This document shows positions 48,749 to 56,103 of a stretch of DNA of 64,000 nucleotides, one piece after another. Below the pieces are notes generated by a model, which saw only the letters and a list, made by a program, of their open reading frames with translations, ran no database searches and was not told where the DNA came from. Source of the DNA: Pseudomonas fluorescens (GTDB lineage Bacteria > Pseudomonadota > Gammaproteobacteria > Pseudomonadales > Pseudomonadaceae); NCBI RefSeq assembly GCF_000968015.1, contig NZ_LACH01000004.1:39571-103570 (forward strand). The letters are read 5' to 3'. How positions within the stretch are numbered: the stretch's first letter is position 1; every line of letters begins with the position of its first letter. The translations under genes were made by a program, and so were the position numbers.

Positions 48749-48777
48749 AAAAAGCCCCGTCGCGAGACAGGGCTTTT
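48749..48777 (-). terminator. hairpin between rpmA and obg
   Basis: Minus-strand stem AAAAGCCC-GTC / GAC-GGGGCTTTTT with loop TCGC, 16 bases past rpmA. It may cut obg expression relative to the two ribosomal genes. Confidence 0.8.
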
Positions 48778-48792
48778 CCAGCGATTGCGCAA

Positions 48793-49050
48793 TTAAGCTG
48801 CGACAACGCTCACGTAACGGCGGTTGAACGCGCCCTTTACTTCAAACTTGATCACGCCTTCGATTTTCGCGAAGAGGGTGTGATCTTTACCCATGCCAAC
48901 ACCGTAACCGGCGTGGAATTGGGTGCCGCGCTGACGCACGATGATGTTGCCCGGAATGATTTTCTGGCCGCCATACATCTTCACGCCAAGGCGTTTGGCT
49001 TCTGAGTCGCGACCGTTACGGGTACTACCACCAGCTTTTTTGTGTGCCAT
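48793..49050 (-). CDS. rpmA: 50S ribosomal protein L27
   Basis: 85-residue ribosomal protein; [20 protein letters not shown] is the conserved L27 start whose tail reaches the peptidyl transferase centre. It has no Firmicutes-type cleaved N-terminal extension. AGGAG lies before the ATG. Follows rplU by 34 bases. Confidence 0.98.
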   Translation of the reverse strand: MAHKKAGGSTRNGRDSEAKRLGVKMYGGQKIIPGNIIVRQRGTQFHAGYGVGMGKDHTLFAKIEGVIKFEVKGAFNRRYVSVVAA

Positions 49051-49084
49051 GAGTCAATTCTCCTAGTGAGGAATTAGGCTGAAA

Positions 49085-49399
49085 TTAAGCCTGAATACCG
49101 GTGATTTTGATCTCGGTGTACCACTGGCGGTGGCCCATACGCTTCATGTGGTGCTTACGACGACGGAACTTGATGATGCGGACTTTATCGTGACGACCTT
49201 GGGAGATCACTTCAGCCACAACGGTAGCGCCAGCAACAACTGGAGCGCCGATGTTCACGTCATCGCCATTGGCGACCAACAGAACGCGATCAAAAGTTAC
49301 GGATTCGCCGGTAGCGATTTCCAGCTTTTCGATCTTCAGGTATTCACCTGGGGCGACCTTGTATTGCTTGCCACCAGTAACAATTACTGCGTACGACAT
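49085..49399 (-). CDS. rplU: 50S ribosomal protein L21
   Basis: 104-residue ribosomal protein L21, beginning [20 protein letters not shown] and ending with the conserved [20 protein letters not shown] region. The start MSYAVIV is chosen; the frame is open 20 codons upstream but lacks similarity. First gene of rplU-rpmA-obg, with a sigma-70 promoter about 130 bp upstream. Confidence 0.98.
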   Translation of the reverse strand: MSYAVIVTGGKQYKVAPGEYLKIEKLEIATGESVTFDRVLLVANGDDVNIGAPVVAGATVVAEVISQGRHDKVRIIKFRRRKHHMKRMGHRQWYTEIKITGIQA

Positions 49400-49531
49400 G
49401 GTATTTCTCCGATAATCCTGCTCACCCAGCTCTTTATAAGAAGAGGTATTGGCTGGCATGGCTGCATAAGGCTGGAAGGCCTGTTTGCAATTGCGTAAGG
49501 CAGGTGCTGCCCAGGAAGTTCAGGGTGCGCG

Positions 49532-49560
49532 ATTGTACGCAAGCCGCCGGGGCGATGCAA
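49532..49560 (-). promoter_or_regulatory. sigma-70 promoter of rplU-rpmA
   Basis: Minus-strand TTGCAT, a 17-base spacer and TACAAT followed by a GC-rich discriminator CGCGCACC. The predicted leader is about 125 bases, long enough for feedback control. Confidence 0.85.
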
Positions 49561-49578
49561 GAGGCCGTCCATCGTACC

Positions 49579-49607
49579 TTGACACCCGCCGACGTGGGTC
49601 CTAGCAT
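49579..49607 (+). promoter_or_regulatory. sigma-70 promoter of ispB
   Basis: TTGACA, a 17-base spacer and TAGCAT, 32 bases before the ispB ATG and back to back with the rplU promoter. Confidence 0.8.
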
Positions 49608-49639
49608 GCCGCGCAACCCTTCTGGAGCAACTGTCGCTG

Positions 49640-50608
49640 ATGCAACCCCAAGCTTTCTACCGCGCGGTGGCGGACGATTTTAGCGCCGTCGACGGCATCA
49701 TCAAGAAGCAGCTGACTTCCCGAGTGCCGCTGGTATCGAAAATCGGCGATTACATTACCTCGGCTGGCGGTAAACGCCTGCGCCCTTTATTAGTGTTGCT
49801 GTGTGGCAAGGCTCTGGGTCGCGAAGGCGATGACCTGCGCCTGCTGGCCGCAACCATCGAGTTCCTGCACACCGCCACCTTGCTGCATGACGACGTGGTC
49901 GACATGTCCGGCATGCGTCGTGGCCGCTCGACCGCCAACGCCATGTGGGGCAACGCCCCTAGCGTGCTGGTGGGCGACTTCCTGTATTCGCGGTCCTTCG
50001 AAATGATGGTCGAACTGGGCTCCATGCCAGTGATGAAAATCCTTTCTCAAGCCACGCGCATCATCGCCGAAGGCGAAGTGTTGCAGCTGTCGAAGGTCCG
50101 CGACGCCAGCACCACGGAAGAAACCTACATGGAAGTCATCCGCGGCAAGACCGCGATGCTCTTCGAAGCGTCGACTCACAGTGCTGCAGCGCTCTGCGAA
50201 GCGACATCGGAACAGTCAGAAGCCCTGCGTACATTCGGCGATCATCTGGGCGTGGCGTTCCAATTGGTCGACGACCTGCTGGACTACAAAGGCGACGCCG
50301 AGACTCTGGGCAAGAACGTCGGTGACGATCTGGCTGAAGGCAAACCGACCCTGCCGCTGATCTACACCATGCGCGAAGGCACGACGGAGCAGGCTGCCCT
50401 GGTGCGCAAGGCGATCCAGAAAGGCGGTATCGAAGACCTGGAAAGCATCCGCGAAGCCGTGGAAGCCTCAGGCTCGCTGGATTACACCGCGCAACTGGCC
50501 CGTGACTACGTGTCCCGCGCAATCAAGTGCCTCGACGCGCTGCCTGCCAGCGAATACCGCGATGCTCTGGTCGAGCTGAGCGAATTTGCGGTCGCCCGTA
50601 CGCACTGA
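49640..50608 (+). CDS. ispB: polyprenyl diphosphate synthase IspB
   Basis: 322-residue trans-prenyltransferase that makes the ubiquinone side chain (solanesyl or octaprenyl diphosphate; pseudomonads use Q-9). The two aspartate-rich motifs are HDDVVDMSG and LVDDLLDYKGD, each with the following basic residues. ATG preceded by GGAG at longer spacing. Monocistronic, followed by a REP-type repeat. Confidence 0.95.
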   Translation: MQPQAFYRAVADDFSAVDGIIKKQLTSRVPLVSKIGDYITSAGGKRLRPLLVLLCGKALGREGDDLRLLAATIEFLHTATLLHDDVVDMSGMRRGRSTANAMWGNAPSVLVGDFLYSRSFEMMVELGSMPVMKILSQATRIIAEGEVLQLSKVRDASTTEETYMEVIRGKTAMLFEASTHSAAALCEATSEQSEALRTFGDHLGVAFQLVDDLLDYKGDAETLGKNVGDDLAEGKPTLPLIYTMREGTTEQAALVRKAIQKGGIEDLESIREAVEASGSLDYTAQLARDYVSRAIKCLDALPASEYRDALVELSEFAVARTH

Positions 50609-50619
50609 TTCACCCTCAC

Positions 50620-50765
50620 TGTGGGAGCGACTGTGGCGAGGGGGCTTGCCCCCGTTGGGTCGCGTAGCGGCCCCTTTCGAGTGCTTGGTCAACCGAATCG
50701 TCTGGATTTACGACTGCTTCGCAGCCGAACGGGAGCAAGCCCCCTCACCACAGGTCGCTCCCACA
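50620..50765. repeat. REP-type inverted repeat, second family
   Basis: 146-base unit with outer arms TGTGGGAGCGA / TCGCTCCCACA and inner arms built on GGCGAGGGGGCTTGCCCCC and GGGAGCAAGCCCCCTC. The outer ends match the REPINs but the core and length differ. Confidence 0.8.
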
Positions 50766-50848
50766 GGTTTTTCAGCGCTCCCCCCTCCCCCCACCTAAAA
50801 CCCTATATAATGTGCGACTTTTAACGATCCTCAATCCAAGGAGCTTTA

Positions 50849-51190
50849 GTGAGCACGTTGCCACCCTGCCCAAAATGCAATTCCGAATACACCTACGAAG
50901 ACGGCGCCCAGCTGATCTGCCCTGAGTGCGCCCACGAGTGGTCCGTCAGCGGCGACGCCGAAGCAGTGTCCGATGACACCGTGAAAAAGGATTCGGTCGG
51001 CAACGTCCTGCAGGACGGCGACACCATCACCGTGATCAAGGACCTCAAGGTCAAAGGCACGTCGCTGGTGGTCAAGGTCGGCACCAAGGTCAAGAACATC
51101 CGCCTGTGCGATGGTGATCACGACATCGACTGCAAGATCGACGGCATCGGCCCGATGAAGCTCAAATCCGAGTTCGTCAGAAAAGTCTGA
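50849..51190 (+). CDS. yjdM: zinc ribbon protein YjdM (PhnA family)
   Basis: 113-residue protein with an N-terminal zinc ribbon (CPKC at residues 7-10 and CPEC near 29) and a C-terminal SH3-like PhnA domain ([20 protein letters not shown]). The family was once called PhnA but is not known to act in phosphonate use. GTG start with AAGGAG nine bases upstream. A 7-bp hairpin without a T-run follows at 51203-51227. Confidence 0.92.
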   Translation: MSTLPPCPKCNSEYTYEDGAQLICPECAHEWSVSGDAEAVSDDTVKKDSVGNVLQDGDTITVIKDLKVKGTSLVVKVGTKVKNIRLCDGDHDIDCKIDGIGPMKLKSEFVRKV

Positions 51191-51353
51191 GCCTGCTGTA
51201 TTCCATCCCGCGTCCTGCGTGGGATGGTGCTTCACCCTCCCCCGCTTCGCCCAACAATCCCTCGCAATAACCAAACGCCAGCCTTTTTGACCTTACGCAA
51301 CCTTTACCCTTAAAAAAACCCAAACCGCCAATAGGTCCTTGCTATTTGATGAA

Positions 51354-51368
51354 TAAGAATTATTCTCA
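51354..51368 (-). promoter_or_regulatory. Fur-like box
   Basis: TGAGAATAATTCTTA on the minus strand matches 12 of the 14 specified bases of the 7-1-7 Fur consensus TGATAAT-N-ATTATCA. It ends 28 bases before the start of the gene at 51397. Confidence 0.7.
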
Positions 51369-51396
51369 TTGAAACCAATCAATGGAGATGAGACCC

Positions 51397-51654
51397 ATGA
51401 CTTATTTGATCGACGCCTGGCTGGACCGCCCACACCCTTACCTCAGGATCCTGCATCGGGAAACCGGGGAAGTCTGTGCGGTGCTTGAAGAAGAAGCCTT
51501 GAACGAGCTGCAGGATCAGGGTGATCTGGACGTCAACGGCTTGAGCTCCAGCGAGCCGGTGGTGCTCAAGGAACTGGTGCGTAATCTGTTTCTGTTCTGC
51601 TATGCCCGGGCGTTGCGCCCGACAAGCGAACTGCACCACAAGATCGAAATATGA
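51397..51654 (+). CDS. small uncharacterised protein, probably iron regulated
   Basis: 85-residue acidic soluble protein (MTYLIDAWLDRPHPYLRILH...), without signal peptide or membrane segment; one cysteine near residue 28 and another near 68. It corresponds by position to PA4570 of P. aeruginosa, from memory. No domain recognised. GGAG precedes the ATG, and the Fur-like box upstream predicts induction in iron limitation. Possible roles such as an adaptor or an iron-sparing factor are speculation. Confidence 0.8.
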   Translation: MTYLIDAWLDRPHPYLRILHRETGEVCAVLEEEALNELQDQGDLDVNGLSSSEPVVLKELVRNLFLFCYARALRPTSELHHKIEI

Positions 51655-51672
51655 AAATCAACACAAAAAAAT

Positions 51673-51762
51673 TGTGGGAGCGAGCCTGCTCGCGAAAGGG
51701 GTGTGTCAGACAACATCAGTGTTGAATGTCAGACCGAATTCGCGAGCAGACTCGCTCCCACA
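51673..51762. repeat. REPIN (90 bp REP doublet)
   Basis: GCCTGC-type arms; the right arm has one mismatch (GCAGACTCG). Centre CAACATCAGTGTTGA. Lies between the 85-residue gene and fklB. Confidence 0.93.
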
Positions 51763-51790
51763 TTAGCCCGATGTGATTTCGGGCTTGGGA

Positions 51791-52408
51791 TTACAGAACG
51801 TCGAGCAGTTCGACGTCGAATACCAGTACGCTGTGCGGCGGAATGCTGCCAACGCCTTGAGCGCCGTAAGCCAGTTCGCTCGGCACGTACAGACGCCATT
51901 TGCTGCCGGCGTTCATCAGTTGCAGGGCTTCGGTCCAGCCAGCGATCACGCCGCCAACCGGGAATTCTGCAGGCTGACCACGATCGTAGGAGCTGTCGAA
52001 CACAGTGCCGTCGATCAGAGTGCCGTGGTAGTGAGTGCGCACTTGATCTTCACGGGTTGGCTTGGCGCCTTCACCTTGAGTCAGCACTTCGAATTGCAGG
52101 CCGGAAGCCAGGGTGGTGATGCCATCACGCTTGGCGTTTTCAGCCAGGAATGCCAAGCCTTCGCCAGCAGCGGCTTCAGCTTTGGCAGCTGCTTCAGCTT
52201 GCATGATTTCGCGAATGACCTTGAAGCTCGCGGACATTTCTTCCTGACCCACACGGCTTTCCTTGCCGGCGAAAGCGTCGGTCAGGCCTGCCAGGATCGC
52301 GTCCAGGCTAACGCCCGGTGGCGGGTTGTCGCGCAGTTGGTCGCCCAGCTGACGGCCAATACCGTAGCTGACGCGGGTTTCGTCGGTGGACAGATTTACT
52401 TCGGACAT
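51791..52408 (-). CDS. fklB: FKBP-type peptidyl-prolyl isomerase FklB
   Basis: 205-residue FKBP22/FklB-like isomerase. An N-terminal dimerisation domain (residues 1-85, including VSYGIGRQLGDQLRDNPPPG) and long helix (QAEAAAKAEAAAGE) lead into the FKBP domain (about 100-205: VRTHYHGTLIDGTVFDSSYD, GWTEALQLMNAGSKWRLYVP, AYGAQGVGSIPPHSVLVFDV). There is no signal peptide with the start MSEVNLSTDE, so it is cytoplasmic. The upstream 46 codons are rejected. Confidence 0.94.
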   Translation of the reverse strand: MSEVNLSTDETRVSYGIGRQLGDQLRDNPPPGVSLDAILAGLTDAFAGKESRVGQEEMSASFKVIREIMQAEAAAKAEAAAGEGLAFLAENAKRDGITTLASGLQFEVLTQGEGAKPTREDQVRTHYHGTLIDGTVFDSSYDRGQPAEFPVGGVIAGWTEALQLMNAGSKWRLYVPSELAYGAQGVGSIPPHSVLVFDVELLDVL

Positions 52409-52529
52409 GACACTGCTCCGCTGTGCGGACGGCCCTGGAACTAGCCGTGCGTGCACAGCGCGTCCCGGAGCGCCCGGAACCAAAAGGGCCAGCAGACTAG
52501 CACAGATGCCATGGCGTTGATGAGAGGCG

Positions 52530-52829
52530 TCAGTGCTGCCACGCAATCGGTACCTTCAGGCTCCCCTCGGAACTGGCGCCGAGCCCACACATCTCGTCAT
52601 GAACCGAAACGTGCACAAGGTTGAACGGCAAGCTGGGAAAGGCATGAAGCAGTTCACGCGCATGCTCGACCGAACGAAGATGAAACATCTGGCCGTGGGT
52701 ATCACTCAGCGGATACGCCGCGCCATGCATCCGCGCTTCCAACAGGTAGATCCCGCCTTCCATCGAGATCAGGTTGAGCTCATCAACCTTCCCGGCGATG
52801 GCATAAGCATTCAACTCTTTCAGGTCCAT
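52530..52829 (-). CDS. DUF6482 family protein
   Basis: 99-residue soluble protein reading MDLKELNAYAIAGKVDELNL; one long helix, then a beta-rich part with a conserved-looking YPLSDTHGQMFHLRSVEHAR. I assign DUF6482 with moderate confidence; no function is known. GAGG precedes the ATG. It is separated from the UPF0114 gene upstream by a strong terminator. Confidence 0.75.
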   Translation of the reverse strand: MDLKELNAYAIAGKVDELNLISMEGGIYLLEARMHGAAYPLSDTHGQMFHLRSVEHARELLHAFPSLPFNLVHVSVHDEMCGLGASSEGSLKVPIAWQH

Positions 52830-52908
52830 AAACGCACCTCACGCAATGGCGAGCCAATATCCTTACAGGCATAGGCCTCGGCGCATCAAAGTACAAGCCA
52901 CAAACGAC

Positions 52909-52940
52909 ACCGCCCGTCTGTTTCGCAACAGACGGGCGGT
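52909..52940 (-). terminator. terminator after the UPF0114 gene
   Basis: Perfect 14-bp stem ACCGCCCGTCTGTT / AACAGACGGGCGGT with a four-base loop. On the minus strand it is followed by GTCGTTTGT, a weak U-run, 21 bases past the stop codon. Confidence 0.85.
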
Positions 52941-52960
52941 TGGGTATAGCGATAAAACGA

Positions 52961-53449
52961 TCAGTGCTTGGTCAGCTTATCCAGATAACCCATGGCAAAC
53001 GCCGAAATCACGAAGGTCATGTGGATGATCACGTACCACTTCAAATGCTCGGGATCGACGTTCTTGGCGTCCATGAAAATCCGCAGCAGGTGGATGGACG
53101 AAATGGCCACGATGGAAGCGGCCACCTTCATCTTCAATGAAGAGGAATCCATGGTGCCCAACCAGTTGAGCTTTTCCTTGTCGTCGTCGATGTCCAGCTG
53201 GGAAACGAAGTTCTCGTAACCGGAAATCATCACCATCACCAGCAAACCGCCTACCAGCGCCATGTCGATCAGCGAGAGCAGCACCAGAATCAGATCCGAC
53301 TCGGCCATCGAGAACACGTTAGGGATGACGTGGAAGACTTCCTGGAAGAATTTCAGCGCCAGGGCCAGCAGCCCAAGGGACAGACCGAAGTAGATCGGCG
53401 CCAGCAGCCAGCGGCTGGCGTACATTGCATTTTCGATAAAGCGTTCCAT
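52961..53449 (-). CDS. UPF0114 (YqhA) family membrane protein
   Basis: 162-residue inner membrane protein of the YqhA/TIGR00645 family with four hydrophobic segments: [57 protein letters not shown] and [17 protein letters not shown]. The family signature [20 protein letters not shown] is at the start. Function unknown. Monocistronic with a strong terminator; divergent from the large lipoprotein gene. Confidence 0.92.
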   Translation of the reverse strand: MERFIENAMYASRWLLAPIYFGLSLGLLALALKFFQEVFHVIPNVFSMAESDLILVLLSLIDMALVGGLLVMVMISGYENFVSQLDIDDDKEKLNWLGTMDSSSLKMKVAASIVAISSIHLLRIFMDAKNVDPEHLKWYVIIHMTFVISAFAMGYLDKLTKH

Positions 53450-53608
53450 TAAATCTCACACAAGGCCTGGAAATGGCCGCGAGTATATCAGCCACCTGTT
53501 ACACCCAGAAACCGTTGGGAAATCCGCCACCTGCGCGTGTGTGACAAGGTTTTTCTGCTAGTGTCCAAAGCATTGACAGCTCAGCGACATCGGACAGGAA
53601 GACGGGAA

Positions 53609-55438
53609 ATGGATGTGCGATTGCCTTTAACGAGCGCCGGCATTTGCCTGGCTTTGCTGATGAGCGCCTGCTCACCCAGCGATGAGAAGCGCCAGGTCAG
53701 TCTCGAGGAAAAGACTGCGCAGTTCGAGAAGTCTCTGGATGCGATTCAGGATCCGACACTCAAGGAAGCCGTGGCTGAACTCGGCGGCTCGCTGTTGTTG
53801 CTCGAGCGCGCGCAACTCAAGCTCGACAGCAAACCGGTGGAAACAGAATATGGCGAAGACACCCTCGCCGTCCTCAAGCACTATCCGACGCCCCAAGCCT
53901 TGGTCGACACGTACATTAACGGTCTGTTCGTGCTGCACAAGGACTCCAGTTCCGACTACCTGACCGATCTGCAACCGGTGTTCCCCTTCAACTTCAACAT
54001 TCCGGTCGCGTTTCTCTTCCCCCATAGTCTTGAATGGCAATCGGTGACTTTGAGCAACAAACGCGTCATCCCGTTTCAGCCAGAATGGTCAGAAACCGAT
54101 CCGGGCATTCAGCTCAGTCCGTCGAGCTCCAACCTGACCAACCCCGATGATTTGACGGTGACCTATCCATTCATCGACGGCCTGGACGTGGACAAAAAGA
54201 ACCAGCCACAACCGGTGAGCCTGCAAGGCAAGGTGGAAGTCATCGCGCCGCGCCGCCTCTACAGCTTCGACCTGACGAAAAAGGACGTTGGCCAGACTCG
54301 CACCAACGACAATCTCAGCGTCACCCTGCTGAACCTTGCAAACAACTACGCCGAAATCGAATTCAACAACAGCGCGCCACAGGCCCCCGAGGTCGGCGAA
54401 ATGCCGCTGAACCCTCTGATTGTCCAGGCCAGGGACAGCACCGGGCAATTTCTCTCGCGCTCAGGCTCGATCAACGAAACCTCCGCACAAATAGCCTTCT
54501 ATCAAAAGCAACTGGCGAAAATGCAACAGCAGAAAGCCTGGAGCGAGAGCTTCGAGAAACAGATCGATGAAGAGCAGCGCGCCTTTGAGAAGCAACAGAG
54601 CCACCGTTATTCCAAGGTGTACTTCAACGGGCCGATCGAAACGCTTGAGGTCAGCGTACTGGACTTTTCAACCGCCACGGTGACCCGTAAGGACCTGAAC
54701 CTGCCGGTACTTCGCTTCGACCCACACACCACGCAAAAGACCATCCAGCCACTGACGCTGCCGGTGGTGGTGTACGACGACCAGGCCCCGATCTGGCTCA
54801 AGGGCGCCACACTTGGCGAGGACCAACTGAAAAAAAGCGTCCGCATCAGTCAGTCGGTCGAAGACCCGAGCGCCGCGCGTATCGAGTTCGATCACCCCAA
54901 AAGCTTCAATGACGAGCTGCTCGGCACCTCCTTCAACCCCGGCGAAAGCCCGGTCAGCTTCTTTACCGAGGACGGTAACGGCAAGCGCGATGAGCCGATC
55001 GAATTGCCGCCTGAGGCTTACCAGGTCGATCCCCTGCGCGGCACCATCACCTACGACTTGAACCTGTTTCCAGAAACGCCGGCTTACGCGGTGGGCTCCA
55101 TGCCGCTGTTTCTCGCCACCGTCGAAAAGAAAACCATCGACACCCACCAGCTGCCCAAGGGCCTGGTGCTCAAAAGCAATGCGCTTGTGGTTGATCTGAA
55201 GCAGTTTCCCGCCCAGGACTGGCGCTTCTTCGCGAAGGACGACAGCGGCAATTATCTGAAGGAGATTCTGGCGGTCAGCCACGATGCGAGCGCAGAAGGC
55301 CCGGCATTATTGGGGGTGCATTATTTCTACGGGCAGCCTGCCCGCCTGGAAACCTATCAACGAACCGATCTCTCCACCGTGCAATATGGCTTCGAGGTCA
55401 AACTCGACAAGGCGGACACGTCCAGCCTTGCTCAATAG
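53609..55438 (+). CDS. large uncharacterised lipoprotein
   Basis: 609-residue predicted lipoprotein. The signal sequence MDVRLPLTSAGICLALLMSA ends in lipobox LMSACS, and serine follows the cysteine, which favours outer membrane sorting. The mature part begins with a coiled-coil-like segment (EKTAQFEKSLDAIQDPTLKE), has a second helical, charged stretch near residues 290-335 (YQKQLAKMQQQKAWSESFEK) and is otherwise beta-rich. I recognise no domain. The start at 53609 is chosen as the signal peptide begins there. It is convergent with the 113-residue gene, 5 bases apart. Confidence 0.85.
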   Translation: MDVRLPLTSAGICLALLMSACSPSDEKRQVSLEEKTAQFEKSLDAIQDPTLKEAVAELGGSLLLLERAQLKLDSKPVETEYGEDTLAVLKHYPTPQALVDTYINGLFVLHKDSSSDYLTDLQPVFPFNFNIPVAFLFPHSLEWQSVTLSNKRVIPFQPEWSETDPGIQLSPSSSNLTNPDDLTVTYPFIDGLDVDKKNQPQPVSLQGKVEVIAPRRLYSFDLTKKDVGQTRTNDNLSVTLLNLANNYAEIEFNNSAPQAPEVGEMPLNPLIVQARDSTGQFLSRSGSINETSAQIAFYQKQLAKMQQQKAWSESFEKQIDEEQRAFEKQQSHRYSKVYFNGPIETLEVSVLDFSTATVTRKDLNLPVLRFDPHTTQKTIQPLTLPVVVYDDQAPIWLKGATLGEDQLKKSVRISQSVEDPSAARIEFDHPKSFNDELLGTSFNPGESPVSFFTEDGNGKRDEPIELPPEAYQVDPLRGTITYDLNLFPETPAYAVGSMPLFLATVEKKTIDTHQLPKGLVLKSNALVVDLKQFPAQDWRFFAKDDSGNYLKEILAVSHDASAEGPALLGVHYFYGQPARLETYQRTDLSTVQYGFEVKLDKADTSSLAQ

Positions 55439-55443
55439 CCTGT

Positions 55444-55785
55444 TCAGTGATCGGGCCGAAACTCGAAACCTCCAGGATTGCGGCAGCGGCCACCATTGAT
55501 TTCCCGCAGCTGGGCTTGCAGGTGCAGGCACCAGATTTGCGGATCATCGGCCAGCTCATAGCCGTGCAGGGTAAGACTTTCAACAATGGTGTCGAGGATC
55601 GACTCAGCCACAAAGGGGCCATGAAACGGGCCCTGGGCCTTGATGGCAGAAGGTTGTTCGCCTTCCATTCCGGCGGCGAAGAGTAAGGTCCACATGCCCG
55701 TATCCCCCGCCAATGGGCGGATGGCACACTCGATACGGGTCACAAGGCCCAGGCATTGACGGGTGAGGCAGAGGTTGCGCGACAT
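55444..55785 (-). CDS. small uncharacterised protein
   Basis: 113-residue protein (MSRNLCLTRQCLGLVTRIEC...) without signal peptide or membrane segment, with cysteines at the N-terminus and in PQIWCLHL. GAGGG lies eight bases before the ATG. No domain recognised. Similar genes at this position occur in related pseudomonads as far as I recall. Codon use is like its neighbours. Confidence 0.65.
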   Translation of the reverse strand: MSRNLCLTRQCLGLVTRIECAIRPLAGDTGMWTLLFAAGMEGEQPSAIKAQGPFHGPFVAESILDTIVESLTLHGYELADDPQIWCLHLQAQLREINGGRCRNPGGFEFRPDH

Positions 55786-56103
55786 GGCGGCGACCCTCAG
55801 TAGATCCGGTATTCAGCCCCCACGGGAGGACTGTCTCGATCCAGTGATTACTGTCGATATCCTTGACCTGAGAATAGAGGAAAAGTCTGACTAGCACGTC
55901 AAGTGAGACCAGAAGGCGCCGAATGGTCACTGTGTGAATATTGACGCCAGACTGATGGCACTTTCTTGTGATTCACCCAAATCAAATGTGGGAGCGAGCT
56001 TGCTCGCGATGGCGGACTGACAGCCAACATTAACGTTGACTGATACACCGCTATCGCGAGCAAGCTCGCTCCCACAGGGGATGAAGGTGACCTCAGGTTT
56101 GTA
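55786..56103. other. intergenic region with one REPIN
   Basis: 318 bases between two leftward genes. Apart from the REPIN at 55987-56076 I see no ORF or clear promoter; the promoter of the 113-residue gene must lie in its right part before the REPIN. Confidence 0.6.
55987..56076. repeat. REPIN (90 bp REP doublet)
   Basis: GCTTGC-type arms of 24 bases and centre CAACATTAACGTTGA; 27 bases past the stop of the Lon-like gene. Confidence 0.93.

Noticed and set aside
51203..51227. Terminator after yjdM
   Set aside because: A stem CCATCCC / GGGATGG is present but no T-run follows; left unassigned.
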